A stretch of 64,000 bases of DNA from Rhizobium sp. N324 (GTDB taxonomy: Bacteria > Pseudomonadota > Alphaproteobacteria > Rhizobiales > Rhizobiaceae), in NCBI RefSeq assembly GCF_001664485.1, contig NZ_CP013635.1, positions 310,001-374,000 on the forward strand. The letters run 5' to 3'. Numbering within the stretch: the first letter of the stretch is position 1; every line of letters starts with the position of its first letter. The position numbers and the translations under genes are program-made. Under the pieces are notes generated by a model, which was not told where the DNA came from, did not search any database, and was given only the letters and a program-made list of their open reading frames with translations. This document shows, one piece after another, positions 44,997 through 53,983 of this stretch.

Positions 44997-45892
44997 ACGC
45001 GATCGTCTCGCCTGTTCCCCCCGCATCTTCGGATGCGGGGGCCGGCATCTCGGTCAGGGATGCCACGGTCACCTATCGCAACGGCCACACGGCATTGCGC
45101 GACGCCAGCTTCCAGACACCCACCGGCACCATCACCGCGCTCGTCGGCGTCAACGGTTCAGGCAAGTCGACGCTGTTCAAGGCGATCATGGGCTTCGTGC
45201 GCCTCGCCAGAGGCGAGATTTCGGTGCTCGGCATGCCGGTCGCACAAGCGCTGCGGAAAAATCTCGTCGCCTACGTGCCGCAATCGGAAGAGGTCGACTG
45301 GAACTTTCCGGTGCTGGTCGAGGACGTCGTCATGATGGGGCGCTACGGCCACATGGGGATGATGCGCATTCCGAAAGCAGCAGACCACGACGCCGTGTCC
45401 AAGGCGCTCGCCCGCGTCAAAATGAGCGAATTCCGCAAGCGCCAGATCGGCGAGCTTTCCGGCGGCCAGAAGAAGCGCGTCTTCCTCGCCCGCGCATTGG
45501 CACAGGACGGCCGCGTCATCCTGCTCGACGAACCCTTCACCGGCGTCGACGTCAAGACCGAAGAGGCGATCGTCAAGCTGCTCCGTTCGCTGCGCGACGA
45601 AGGGCGGGTGATGCTGGTGTCGACGCACAATCTCGGCAGCGTGCCGGAATTCTGCGACCGCACGGTGCTGATCAAAGGCACGGTATTGGCTTACGGACCG
45701 ACAGATGAGACCTTTACCCAGGAAAACCTCGAGAGAACCTTCGGCGGCGTGCTTCGCCATCTCATATTGAATGGGGCCGGCGGCAAGCCATATCCCGTCG
45801 GTATCCTCACCGACGACGAGAGACCTCTGATCCTGCGGGAGGGCAAGCTGCTCGCGCCTGTCTCTGCGAACGGAAGCGGAGAGCAAGGCTGA
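44993..45892 (+). CDS. sitB: Manganese ABC transporter ATP-binding protein
   Basis: This 299-residue ATPase has Walker [14 protein letters not shown] (about 51-63), signature [16 protein letters not shown] (about 158-173), Walker [13 protein letters not shown] and the switch histidine in VSTHNL. The [18 protein letters not shown] segment is typical of Mn/Zn importers. Its start overlaps the sitA stop in ATGA fashion. It energises import through SitC and SitD. Confidence 0.94.
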   Translation: MNAIVSPVPPASSDAGAGISVRDATVTYRNGHTALRDASFQTPTGTITALVGVNGSGKSTLFKAIMGFVRLARGEISVLGMPVAQALRKNLVAYVPQSEEVDWNFPVLVEDVVMMGRYGHMGMMRIPKAADHDAVSKALARVKMSEFRKRQIGELSGGQKKRVFLARALAQDGRVILLDEPFTGVDVKTEEAIVKLLRSLRDEGRVMLVSTHNLGSVPEFCDRTVLIKGTVLAYGPTDETFTQENLERTFGGVLRHLILNGAGGKPYPVGILTDDERPLILREGKLLAPVSANGSGEQG

Positions 45893-46749
45893 TGGCCGCC
45901 TTTCTCGAACCTTTCACCTATGACTACATGCTGAACGCCATGTGGGTATCGGCTCTTGTCGGCGGCGTCTGCGCCTTCCTCTCCTGTTATCTCATGCTCA
46001 AGGGCTGGTCACTGATCGGCGACGCACTTTCGCATTCCATCGTGCCGGGTGTCGCCGGCGCCTACATGATCGGGCTGCCCTTCTCGATCGGTGCATTCTT
46101 CTCCGGCGGCCTTGCCGCCGCCGCGATGCTCTTCCTCAACCAGCGCACCAAGCTGAAGGAAGACGCCATCATCGGCCTGATCTTCTCCTCCTTCTTCGGG
46201 CTCGGCCTGTTTATGGTATCGCTCCGACCGATTGCGGTGAACATCCAGACCATCGTGCTCGGCAACATCCTTGCGATTACGCCCGAGGACACGCTCCAGC
46301 TTGCCATCATCGGCTTCGTTTCGCTCGCCATCCTGCTGGTGAAATGGAAAGATCTGATGGTCGTCTTCTTCGACGAGACTCACGCCCGTTCGATCGGGCT
46401 CAATCCGACGCGGCTCAAGATCATGTTTTTCACGCTGCTGTCCGCTTCCACGGTCGCCGCACTCCAGACCGTCGGCGCTTTTCTGGTCATCTGCATGGTG
46501 GTGACGCCGGGTGCGACGGCTTACCTGCTGACGGATCGTTTCCCGCGGCTGCTCGTCATCGCCGTAGCGATCGGGGCCGCGACCAGCTTCATCGGCGCCT
46601 ATGTGAGCTATTTCCTCGACGGCGCGACCGGCGGCATCATCATCGTCCTCCAGACGCTGATCTTCCTGGCCGCCTTCTTCCTGGCGCCCAAGCACGGAAT
46701 GCTGGCGAGCCGGCGCAGGGCCGCTCAAGCGCTGGAGACATCTCCATGA
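45892..46749 (+). CDS. sitC: Manganese ABC transporter permease
   Basis: This 285-residue integral membrane protein has about eight helices and belongs to the ABC-3 metal permease family. The family signature is at CYLMLKGWSLIGDALSHSIV and the coupling region at FFDETHARSIGLNP. Its ATG shares one base with the sitB stop codon. SitC and the homologous SitD next to it probably form a heterodimeric channel. Confidence 0.93.
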   Translation: MAAFLEPFTYDYMLNAMWVSALVGGVCAFLSCYLMLKGWSLIGDALSHSIVPGVAGAYMIGLPFSIGAFFSGGLAAAAMLFLNQRTKLKEDAIIGLIFSSFFGLGLFMVSLRPIAVNIQTIVLGNILAITPEDTLQLAIIGFVSLAILLVKWKDLMVVFFDETHARSIGLNPTRLKIMFFTLLSASTVAALQTVGAFLVICMVVTPGATAYLLTDRFPRLLVIAVAIGAATSFIGAYVSYFLDGATGGIIIVLQTLIFLAAFFLAPKHGMLASRRRAAQALETSP

Positions 46750-47591
46750 ACGATCTCCCCGCCCTGCTGGTGCCATTCCAGTTCGAGTTCATGATCAACG
46801 CCCTGATCATCTCGGTGCTGATCGCCATCCCCGCAGCGCTGCTCTCCTGCTTCCTCGTGCTCAAGGGCTGGGCGCTGATGGGAGACGCCATGAGCCATGC
46901 CGTCTTCCCGGGCGTGGTCATCGCCTATATCGTCGGCTTCCCCTTAGCGGTCGGCGCCTTCGCGGCCGGGATGGCCTGCGCGCTTGCCACCGGCTTCCTG
47001 AAGGAGAACAGCCGCATCAAACAGGACACGGTGATGGGCATCGTATTTTCGGGCATGTTCGGGTTCGGCCTAGTTCTCTATGTGAAGATCCAATCCGAGG
47101 TACATCTCGATCACATCCTCTTCGGCGACATGCTCGGCATCGGCTTTCCCGACATTGTGGAGACGGGCACCGTTGCGGCACTGGCGGCCACCATCATCGC
47201 CGTCAAGTGGCGTGACCTGCTGCTGCACGCCTTCGATCCGGCGCAGGCAAGGGCGGTCGGGCTGAGGGTGAATTTGCTTCACTACGGCCTGCTCTGCCTG
47301 CTTTCATTGACGATCGTGGCAGCGCTGCGGTCGGTCGGCATCATTCTCGCCATCTCGCTGCTGATCGCACCAGGTTCCATCGCCTATCTGCTGACGCGCC
47401 GCTTCAGTACGATGCTCGCTCTGTCGGTCGCAATCGCGGTGATCACGGCTTTTGCCGGCGTCTATCTCTCCTTCTTTATCGACAGCGCGCCGGCCCCGAC
47501 CATCGTGCTTCTGTTCGCGATCGCCTTCATTGGCGCCTTTGTCCATGCCACACGCAGGGCCGCCCGCATGGAAACCGGAGAAGCAAGCTGA
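46746..47591 (+). CDS. sitD: Manganese ABC transporter permease
   Basis: This 281-residue permease is homologous to SitC throughout: CFLVLKGWALMGDAMSHAVF and AFDPAQARAVGLRVNLL occupy the corresponding positions. The start at 46746 overlaps the sitC stop by 4 bp (ATGA). The frame is open much further upstream, but that is the out-of-frame shadow of sitC. It is the last gene of the operon, followed by a terminator-like hairpin. Confidence 0.93.
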   Translation: MNDLPALLVPFQFEFMINALIISVLIAIPAALLSCFLVLKGWALMGDAMSHAVFPGVVIAYIVGFPLAVGAFAAGMACALATGFLKENSRIKQDTVMGIVFSGMFGFGLVLYVKIQSEVHLDHILFGDMLGIGFPDIVETGTVAALAATIIAVKWRDLLLHAFDPAQARAVGLRVNLLHYGLLCLLSLTIVAALRSVGIILAISLLIAPGSIAYLLTRRFSTMLALSVAIAVITAFAGVYLSFFIDSAPAPTIVLLFAIAFIGAFVHATRRAARMETGEAS

Positions 47592-47602
47592 GGAGCCACT
47601 GT

Positions 47603-47628
47603 CGAGGCACGACTGCCTGTCGATTTTT
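47603..47628 (+). terminator. Putative intrinsic terminator after sitD
   Basis: CGAGGCA and TGCCTGTCG can pair, with a two-base bulge, around CGAC, followed by ATTTTT. It lies 11 bp past the sitD stop. Stem strength is moderate. Confidence 0.5.
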
Positions 47629-47716
47629 GCGATAAGTTGATTTATTCAGTCTTGTTTTCCGGCCGCTCCTGAGGCTATACCCCGGCCGCATATATTCACG
47701 CACCGGGGATTTCTTC

Positions 47717-48742
47717 GTGACCGACCTCAAATCGCTTCTGGCCGCCTGCGGCCTCTCCGCCCTGATCGGCCTTGCCGCAACTCCCACGCTGGCGGGTTCG
47801 ACGGCCTACCCGCTGACGCTCGAAAATTGCGGCGCCGAGGTGACCTTCAAGAAGGCGCCGGAGCGGGCGATCGGTCTCGGCCAGAACAGCGCCGAGATCC
47901 TGCTGCTGCTGGGCCTTGAGGGCAAGATGGTCGGCACCGCCTTCTGGCCGAGCAAGGTGCTGCCGCAGCTCGCCGAAGCCAATGCCAAGGTCAAGCTTCT
48001 CACCGTCGAGATGCCGACCTTCGAATCGATCCTCGCCGAAAATCCCGATTTCGTCGCCGCCGCGCTGCCGAGCCTGGTCGGGCCGAACAGCAAGGTCGCC
48101 AAACGCAAAGACTTCGACAAGGTCGGCGTGGCGAGCTACCTTTCGCCCAGCACCTGCCTCAGCACCAAGGACGTCAAGGACCAATACGGCAGCCGCGCCG
48201 AGCTGTGGAACATGGATCTTCTCTACAGGGAGATCGACGAACTTTCGCAAATCTTCGACGTCGCCGATCGCGGCCAGGCGCTCATCGCCGACTTCAAGGC
48301 GCGCGAAGCCAAGCTTCGCGGAAGCGTTTCCAAGGATGGCAAGAACCTCTCCTACGTCTTCTGGTTCTCCAGCCCCAGCCCTTCGGCCGATGCCTATGTC
48401 GGCGGCAAGAACAGCGCCTCCGGGTTCATCGCCGACCTGCTCGGCGGACACAATGCGATATCAGCGGACGCGGAATGGCCGACCATCGGCTGGGAAGGCA
48501 TCATCGCCGCCAATCCCGACGTTATCGTCGTCGCCAGCCTCGACCGCAACCGCTGGGAGCTCGATAAGCCTGAGGCCAAGATCAACTTCCTGAACACCGA
48601 TCCGGCCGTCAGCCAGACTCCGGCCGTCAAGAACAAGGCGCTCGTCGTCATGGACGGCCAGGCGATGAACCCGACCATCCGCACGATCTACGGCGCCGAG
48701 CAGGTGGCTGAGCAGCTGAAGGCTCTCGGTCTTTTGAAGTGA
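47717..48742 (+). CDS. Siderophore/cobalamin-type ABC transporter substrate-binding protein
   Basis: This 341-residue periplasmic protein starts with GTG (GGGGAT upstream) and has a signal peptide (SALIGLAATPTLAGS). Type-III binding-protein features are present: EVTFKKAPERAIGLGQNSAE, LLGLEGKMVGTAFW, and the C-terminal WPTIGWEGIIAANPDVIVVA. Family members bind ferric siderophores, haem or cobalamin. A FecCD-type permease and FecE-type ATPase follow directly, so this is a complete importer; the substrate is not readable. The two cysteines (LENCGAEV and PSTCLSTK) could form a disulphide. Confidence 0.9.
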   Translation: MTDLKSLLAACGLSALIGLAATPTLAGSTAYPLTLENCGAEVTFKKAPERAIGLGQNSAEILLLLGLEGKMVGTAFWPSKVLPQLAEANAKVKLLTVEMPTFESILAENPDFVAAALPSLVGPNSKVAKRKDFDKVGVASYLSPSTCLSTKDVKDQYGSRAELWNMDLLYREIDELSQIFDVADRGQALIADFKAREAKLRGSVSKDGKNLSYVFWFSSPSPSADAYVGGKNSASGFIADLLGGHNAISADAEWPTIGWEGIIAANPDVIVVASLDRNRWELDKPEAKINFLNTDPAVSQTPAVKNKALVVMDGQAMNPTIRTIYGAEQVAEQLKALGLLK

Positions 48743-49779
48743 CGGACGCAGGCCGTCTCTTCCGGCAGTTGGGAGCGGTCACCGCGCTGCTGCTCGCCTC
48801 CCTCTGCCTCATCGCTGTCGCTATCGGCATCAGCGTCGGGATCGGCGACTTGCCGATTCCGCTTGCGACCACGTTTTCGGCCGTCACCAGTCGGCTCGGA
48901 TGGACCGCGGTCGAGCTGAACCGCATCCATGAGACGGTGATCTGGGATTATCGCCTGAGCCGCGCGCTCGTCGCCGCTTTCTGCGGCGCGGGACTGGCGC
49001 TGTCGGGCGCCGTCATGCAGTCGCTGCTGCGCAACCCGCTGGCCGAGCCCTATGTGCTCGGCATCTCCGCCGGCGCCTCCACGGGCGCCGTGGCAATCGT
49101 CATCCTGGGGCTCGGCGCGGGCGCGGTGTCGCTGTCGGCGGGGGCCTTTGCCGGCGCCTTCGCCGCCTTTTTCTTCGTGGCGCTGCTCTCGAACGGCACC
49201 CGCGGCGGCGCCGACCGCACCATCCTTGCCGGCGTCGCCGCCTCGCAACTTTTCAACGCCTCGACCTCCTATATCGTCACCACCTCGGCCAATGCCCAGC
49301 AGGCCCGCGACGTCATGTTCTGGCTGCTCGGCAGTTTCAGCGGCGTGCGCTGGCCGGAATTCGCGCTGGTCTCGATCATCGTCGGTCTCGGCCTTGCCGC
49401 CTGTCTGTTTTACGCCCGCGTACTCGACGCCTTCGCTTTCGGCGACGAGGCGGCATCCTCGCTCGGCGTCAATGTCGGCCGCGCCCGCATGGTGCTCTTC
49501 GCGCTGACGGCGATGATGACGGCGACGATCGTCAGCATGGTCGGTTCGATCGGCTTCGTCGGCCTCGTCGTGCCGCATGTCGCGCGCTTCGTCGTCGGGC
49601 CGCTGCATATCCGCCTGCTGCCGGCCTGCGCCATTGCGGGAGCAATCTTCATGGTGCTCGCCGATATCGCCGCCCGCGCCCTCATTCCCGGCCAGATCCT
49701 GCCGATCGGCGTCGTCACGGCGCTGGTCGGCGTTCCCTTCTTCTCGATCATCCTCTACCGGTTCCAGCGCGCGTCATGA
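48739..49779 (+). CDS. FecCD-family ABC transporter permease
   Basis: This 346-residue protein has about ten helices and FecCD signature regions: SRALVAAFCGAGLALSGAVM, SLLRNPLAEPYVLGISAGAS, and FVGLVVPHVARFVVGP. The start is GTG overlapping the stop of the binding-protein gene by 4 bp. It probably works as a homodimer since no second permease is encoded. Confidence 0.93.
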   Translation: MTDAGRLFRQLGAVTALLLASLCLIAVAIGISVGIGDLPIPLATTFSAVTSRLGWTAVELNRIHETVIWDYRLSRALVAAFCGAGLALSGAVMQSLLRNPLAEPYVLGISAGASTGAVAIVILGLGAGAVSLSAGAFAGAFAAFFFVALLSNGTRGGADRTILAGVAASQLFNASTSYIVTTSANAQQARDVMFWLLGSFSGVRWPEFALVSIIVGLGLAACLFYARVLDAFAFGDEAASSLGVNVGRARMVLFALTAMMTATIVSMVGSIGFVGLVVPHVARFVVGPLHIRLLPACAIAGAIFMVLADIAARALIPGQILPIGVVTALVGVPFFSIILYRFQRAS

Positions 49780-50537
49780 GCATCAAGGCCGACAACCTCA
49801 CCTGGAAAATTGGCAGGAAGACCATCCTGGACGGCGTTTCCCTGGAGGCGCAGCCGGGCCGGATGCTCGGCCTTCTCGGACCGAACGGCTCCGGCAAGAC
49901 CTCGCTGCTGCGGCTTCTCGCCGGCCTGAAGCGGCCGCATTCCGGCCGCGTTATGCTCGACCGGAGCGATATCGGCAAGATCAGCCGCCGCTCGATTGCC
50001 CGGCGCATCGCCTTCGTCGAGCAGCATGCGACGACCAATGCCAATCTGAAGGTTGTCGACGTCGTCAAGCTCGGCCGTTTCCCGCACCGGTCGATCTTCT
50101 CGGGCTGGACGAAGGCTGACGAAGAGGCGGTCGAGGCAGCACTCACGCGCGCCGGCATGGCGCAGAAGCGCGACGATCGCTGGCAGAGCCTGTCGGGCGG
50201 CGAAAAACAGCGCACCCATATCGCCAGGGCGCTTGCCCAATCGCCGCAGGAGCTGATCCTCGACGAGCCGACAAACCATCTCGACATCCAGCATCAGATC
50301 GGCCTGATGCGGCTCGTCTCCGGCCTGCCGATCACCAGCATCGTCGCCCTGCATGATCTCAACCATGCCGCCATGTTCTGCGACGAACTGATCATCATGC
50401 AGCAGGGCAGGATCGTCGCCTCGGGCGCACCTGAAGACGTGCTGAGCGAAAAGCTTCTGCGCGAGGTCTTTTTCATCGAGGCGCGCGTCGAAAGCTCCCC
50501 CTATCATTCACGCCCGCATATCCACTATCTCAAATGA
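49776..50537 (+). CDS. FecE/BtuD-type ABC transporter ATP-binding protein
   Basis: This 253-residue ATPase has Walker A GPNGSGKTSLLR (about 34-45), Q-loop region in FVEQHATTN, signature SLSGGEKQRTHIARAL, Walker B LILDEPTNHLD and switch His in ALHDLNHA. DEPTNHLDIQHQ is typical for iron-siderophore and B12 importers. Its ATG overlaps the permease stop (ATGA). It converges on the Lrp gene 18 bp away. Confidence 0.93.
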   Translation: MSIKADNLTWKIGRKTILDGVSLEAQPGRMLGLLGPNGSGKTSLLRLLAGLKRPHSGRVMLDRSDIGKISRRSIARRIAFVEQHATTNANLKVVDVVKLGRFPHRSIFSGWTKADEEAVEAALTRAGMAQKRDDRWQSLSGGEKQRTHIARALAQSPQELILDEPTNHLDIQHQIGLMRLVSGLPITSIVALHDLNHAAMFCDELIIMQQGRIVASGAPEDVLSEKLLREVFFIEARVESSPYHSRPHIHYLK

Positions 50538-50558
50538 GAGTGGCTGGAGACGCTCTCA
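50535..50558. terminator. Possible bidirectional hairpin between convergent genes
   Basis: TGAGAG at 50535 and CTCTCA at 50553 form a six-base stem around a twelve-base loop, overlapping the stop of the ATPase gene and just touching the Lrp gene stop. There is no T-run, so it is a weak candidate. Confidence 0.25.
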
Positions 50559-51023
50559 CGTAACGATCTGCAGCGGCAAGGCAGTCGTCTTTTTGATCGT
50601 CTTCAGGACGATACTCGACTTGACCGAGGCCAGATTGTCGGTGACCCGGATCATTCTTTCGAGAAACTGGCTAAGATGGTCGAGGTCACGCGTCATCACC
50701 TTCATCAGGAAATCGGCGTCGCCCGTCTGCGAATAGCATTCCAGAATCTCAGGCGCAGTTTCGATGAAGCGATGAAGCCGCTCGTTGCCGCTCTCCGTAT
50801 GCGCGCGCAAGCTGACAAGCGTATGAGCGACGACGGCAAAACCCAGTTTTACCGGATTGAGAATGGCGACGACGCTCTGGATGTACTCCTCATTGCGCAG
50901 CCTTTCCAAACGGCGTGCGCATTGGGTCGCGGAGAGATTGACCTTCTGCGACAACTCACCCTGTGTCACCTCGCTGTTTTGCTGGAGGGCGGCGAGCAAT
51001 TTGATATCGAACTGGTCAAGCAT
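50556..51023 (-). CDS. Lrp/AsnC-family transcriptional regulator
   Basis: This 155-residue protein has an N-terminal helix-turn-helix (LAALQQNSEVTQGELSQKVN, LSATQCARRLERL) and a C-terminal RAM/ACT-type domain (FAVVAHTLVSL, DADFLMKVMTRDL). Lrp-type proteins form octamers that respond to amino acids. It is divergent from the aminotransferase-ThDP enzyme pair and most likely controls it in response to its amino acid substrate. The ATG at 51023 is chosen; the frame opens 11 codons earlier. Confidence 0.92.
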   Translation of the reverse strand: MLDQFDIKLLAALQQNSEVTQGELSQKVNLSATQCARRLERLRNEEYIQSVVAILNPVKLGFAVVAHTLVSLRAHTESGNERLHRFIETAPEILECYSQTGDADFLMKVMTRDLDHLSQFLERMIRVTDNLASVKSSIVLKTIKKTTALPLQIVT

Positions 51024-51041
51024 GGCCCACCCCACAGAGAA

Positions 51042-51126
51042 GGAGAATTTCCGCATAGAATAACCGAATGACGCCGAATGTCTGCATCGATGCGCCGCGA
51101 TAGGCAGCTAATCGCAGAAATTCGCC
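51042..51126. promoter_or_regulatory. Inverted repeat in the Lrp/aminotransferase divergent promoter
   Basis: GGAGAATTTCCGC at 51042-51054 matches the reverse complement of GCAGAAATTCGCC at 51114-51126 at 11 of 13 positions. The two lie 72 bp apart, about seven helical turns. Lrp octamers wrap DNA between phased sites of AT-centred type, so these could be its operators. Confidence 0.35.
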
Positions 51127-51176
51127 GCAAGAGTTCAGTTAGTCTCCGCATAAATCCTGGAAACGGAGGTGGACTT

Positions 51177-52352
51177 GTGTTTGAGAAACTGAATAATCGG
51201 CCAGCCGACAGCCTGCTTGCCCTCATCAAGGCCTTTCAGGCTGACGAGCGCTCCGGAAAGATCGACCTCGGCGTCGGCGTTTATCGCGACGCCATGGGCC
51301 GCACCCCGGTGATGCGCGCCGTCAAGGCGGCGGAGCAGTCTCTTCTCGATACCCAGGACAGCAAGAAATATCTCGGCCCGGAAGGCGATCTGCAATTCGT
51401 CCGCCTGCTGCAGCCCATCATTTTCGGCACATCGCCGACATTCGGTCACCGCCTTGTCGGCATTCAGACGCCGGGCGGCAGCGGCGCGCTGCGTCTCGGC
51501 GCCGAGCTCATCCAGACGGCCAATCCCTCCGCAAAGGTTCTGTTGGGAACGCCGAGCTGGCCGAACCACGCGCCGATCTTTGCCTCGGCGCGCCTGGCCG
51601 TAAAGGACTACGCCTTCGTCGACCTGGCGTTGCAGCAGGTCAAATTCGACAGTGTCGTAGACGTCTTGTCTTCCGCTGGGGAAGGCGACGTCGTTCTCCT
51701 CCACGGGTGCTGCCACAATCCCACCGGCATCGATTTCACCATGGAGCAGTGGCTAGAAATTACCGAGTTGCTCGTTGCGCGCAGGCTGGTGCCGTTCATC
51801 GATCTTGCCTATCAGGGGCTCGGTGACGGCCTCGAGCAGGACGCCGCACCGACCCGGATGATCCTCGATGCGGTCGACGAGGCGCTGATCGCCTATTCCT
51901 GCGACAAGAATTTCGGTCTCTATCGCGAGCGTGTCGGCGCGCTCTACGTCATGACCCGCAATGTCGACGACATTGGCAAGGCCGAGAGCAATATGGCCGC
52001 GCTTGCCCGCGTGAATTGGTCGATGCCGCCCGATCATGGCGCCGCAATCGTCAGGACCATCCTCGAAAGCCCCGAAATGTCGGCCATGTGGCGCGCCGAG
52101 CTCGAAGAAATGTGCGAACGTGTCAACGGCAACCGCGCCGCGCTCGCCGCCGCAGCCCCCGATCTGGCCTTTATCAGCCGGCAGCGCGGTCTGTTCTCCA
52201 ATCTCTCCATGTCGAAAGAAAAGGCGGTGGCGCTGCGCGCCAGGCACGGCATCTACATGGCCGATTCCGGCCGGATGAACCTCGCGGGCATGCAGCCGGC
52301 CGATGCCGGCGCCATCGTCGCCGCACTTCGCGCTGAAGGTTGTTTGAAATGA
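51177..52352 (+). CDS. Aspartate/aromatic-type aminotransferase (class I)
   Basis: This 391-residue PLP enzyme starts GTG with GGAGGTGGACTT upstream, giving FEKLNNRPADSLLALIKAFQ. It shows the aspartate/tyrosine aminotransferase features LGVGVYRDAMGRTPVM, LHGCCHNPTGID, and the PLP lysine in YSCDKNFGLYRERVGAL (about residue 244). The binding set NPTG-D/Y is present. The catalytic-loop SCDKNFGLY differs from the usual SFSKNFGLY. It probably makes a 2-oxo acid from an aromatic or dicarboxylic amino acid. It is translationally coupled to the ThDP enzyme, which may act on that 2-oxo acid. Confidence 0.9.
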   Translation: MFEKLNNRPADSLLALIKAFQADERSGKIDLGVGVYRDAMGRTPVMRAVKAAEQSLLDTQDSKKYLGPEGDLQFVRLLQPIIFGTSPTFGHRLVGIQTPGGSGALRLGAELIQTANPSAKVLLGTPSWPNHAPIFASARLAVKDYAFVDLALQQVKFDSVVDVLSSAGEGDVVLLHGCCHNPTGIDFTMEQWLEITELLVARRLVPFIDLAYQGLGDGLEQDAAPTRMILDAVDEALIAYSCDKNFGLYRERVGALYVMTRNVDDIGKAESNMAALARVNWSMPPDHGAAIVRTILESPEMSAMWRAELEEMCERVNGNRAALAAAAPDLAFISRQRGLFSNLSMSKEKAVALRARHGIYMADSGRMNLAGMQPADAGAIVAALRAEGCLK

Positions 52353-53974
52353 GCAAGAAGGAAACAACCGGCCAGGCAATCACCCGTTCGCTCATCGCCC
52401 ATGGGATCGACACGGTGTTCGGCATCCCGGGCGCCCACATGTATGATTTCAACGATGCCCTTTACGGCGCCCGCGACAAAGTTCGCTTCGTTCACACAAG
52501 GCACGAACAGGGCGCCGGATATATGGCCTACGGCTACGCCAAATCCACCGGCCGGATCGGCGCTTATACCGTTGTCCCCGGCCCCGGTGTGCTCAATTCC
52601 GGCGCGGCTCTTTGCACCGCCTACGGCGCCAATGCGCCGGTGCTGTGCGTCACCGGCAACATCATGTCCCATTTGATCGGCCGGGGCAGAGGACAGCTGC
52701 ACGAATTGCCCGATCAGCTCGCGACGATGCGCGGGCTTACCAAGACCGCGGAACGCATCAATCATCCGTCCGAGGCTGGCCCCGTGATGGCCGAGGTCGT
52801 CAGTAAAATGCTGTCCGGCCGCCAGGGTCCGGGAGCGGTCGAAGCCCCATGGGACGTGTTTGGCCAATCCGGCCCCGAAGTCGACATTCCCGTCGGCACG
52901 AAAGCCCCTCACCCAACCGTCAACTCCGATCAGATCGCTGCCGCGGCGACGCTGATATCGGGTGCCAGAAACCCGATGATCATGGTTGGCGGCGGTGCGG
53001 CGGATGCCGGCGCCGAGATCGCCGCTCTTGCGGAACTGCTGCAGTCGCCCGTCACCTCGCATCGATCCGGCAAGGGCGTCGTCGCCGACGACCACCCGAA
53101 CTATCTGAATTTCGTCGCCGCCTATGAATACTGGAAAAACACCGATGTTCTGATCGGCATCGGCAGCCGGCTCGAATTGCAGTTCATGCGATGGAAGTGG
53201 CTTCCCAAGGATCTCAAGCTCATCCGCATCGATATTGATCCGACCGAGATGGTCCGCCTCAAGCCTGATGTCGGCATCGTCGCCGATGCCAAGACCGGAA
53301 CCCGGGCGCTGCTCGATGCGCTGGCAGGCGCCAGCCGCGAGGACCGCACGCGCGAATTCGCCGAGGTCAACGAAGCGGCCAGATCTCGTTTCTCAGAAGT
53401 GCAGCCGCAGCTCGCCTATCTCGATGCCATTCGCCAGGCTCTTCCAAGGGATGGCTTCTTCGTCGAGGAGGTCAGCCAGATGGGCTTTACCGCCCGCTTT
53501 GCCTTCCCGGTCTACGGCCCGCGTCAATACGTGACATGCGGTTATCAGGACAATCTGGGGTTTGGCTTCAACACAGCCCTGGGGGTAAAGGTCGCCAATC
53601 CCGACAAAGCCGTGATCTCCGTCTCAGGCGATGGCGGCTTCATGTTCGGCGTGCAGGAGCTTGCAACCGCCGTCCAGCACAAGATCAATGTCGTCGCTAT
53701 CGTCTTCAACAATTCGGCCTATGGCAACGTCCTGCGCGACCAGAAGCAGGCATATGACGGCCGCTATCTCGGCTCGGACCTCACCAATCCTGATTTTGTC
53801 GCGCTCGGGAAAAGCTTCGGCGTCCGGTCATTCAAGGTGACGAGCCCCAGTGAACTGAGAGAGACGATCGAGAAAGCCCTTTCGCTCGATGAACCCGTGC
53901 TCATCGAGGTTCCGATCGAAAAAGCATCCGAGGCAAGCCCCTGGCCTTTCATTCATCCGGCGCCGCACGCCTGA
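52349..53974 (+). CDS. ThDP-dependent enzyme (acetolactate synthase / 2-oxo acid decarboxylase-like)
   Basis: This 541-residue protein is of three-domain ThDP-enzyme layout: activating Glu in HTRHEQGAGYMA (about 53), central Rossmann-like domain (NPMIMVGGGAADAG), and the ThDP/Mg motif SGDGGFMFGVQEL to FNNSAYGN (about 428-456). The family includes acetolactate synthase, oxalyl-CoA, benzoylformate and 5-guanidino-2-oxopentanoate decarboxylases. Its start overlaps the aminotransferase stop (ATGA), and an Lrp regulator is divergent, so decarboxylation of a transamination product is the most natural reading. It is not the biosynthetic IlvB, which would have IlvN beside it. The substrate is unproven. 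Confidence 0.87.
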   Translation: MSKKETTGQAITRSLIAHGIDTVFGIPGAHMYDFNDALYGARDKVRFVHTRHEQGAGYMAYGYAKSTGRIGAYTVVPGPGVLNSGAALCTAYGANAPVLCVTGNIMSHLIGRGRGQLHELPDQLATMRGLTKTAERINHPSEAGPVMAEVVSKMLSGRQGPGAVEAPWDVFGQSGPEVDIPVGTKAPHPTVNSDQIAAAATLISGARNPMIMVGGGAADAGAEIAALAELLQSPVTSHRSGKGVVADDHPNYLNFVAAYEYWKNTDVLIGIGSRLELQFMRWKWLPKDLKLIRIDIDPTEMVRLKPDVGIVADAKTGTRALLDALAGASREDRTREFAEVNEAARSRFSEVQPQLAYLDAIRQALPRDGFFVEEVSQMGFTARFAFPVYGPRQYVTCGYQDNLGFGFNTALGVKVANPDKAVISVSGDGGFMFGVQELATAVQHKINVVAIVFNNSAYGNVLRDQKQAYDGRYLGSDLTNPDFVALGKSFGVRSFKVTSPSELRETIEKALSLDEPVLIEVPIEKASEASPWPFIHPAPHA

Positions 53975-53983
53975 TGAATCCCA

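Noticed and set aside
45942..46745. Long upstream extension of sitD
   Set aside because: It overlaps sitC out of frame and reads as Arg/Pro-rich shadow; the ATG at 46746 with ATGA overlap fits the operon.
47592..47716. Possible cobalamin riboswitch before the siderophore/B12-type importer (GCCACTG seen near 47595)
   Set aside because: The gap is only 125 bp, no proper B12 box follows, and the same bases form a better terminator hairpin for sitD.
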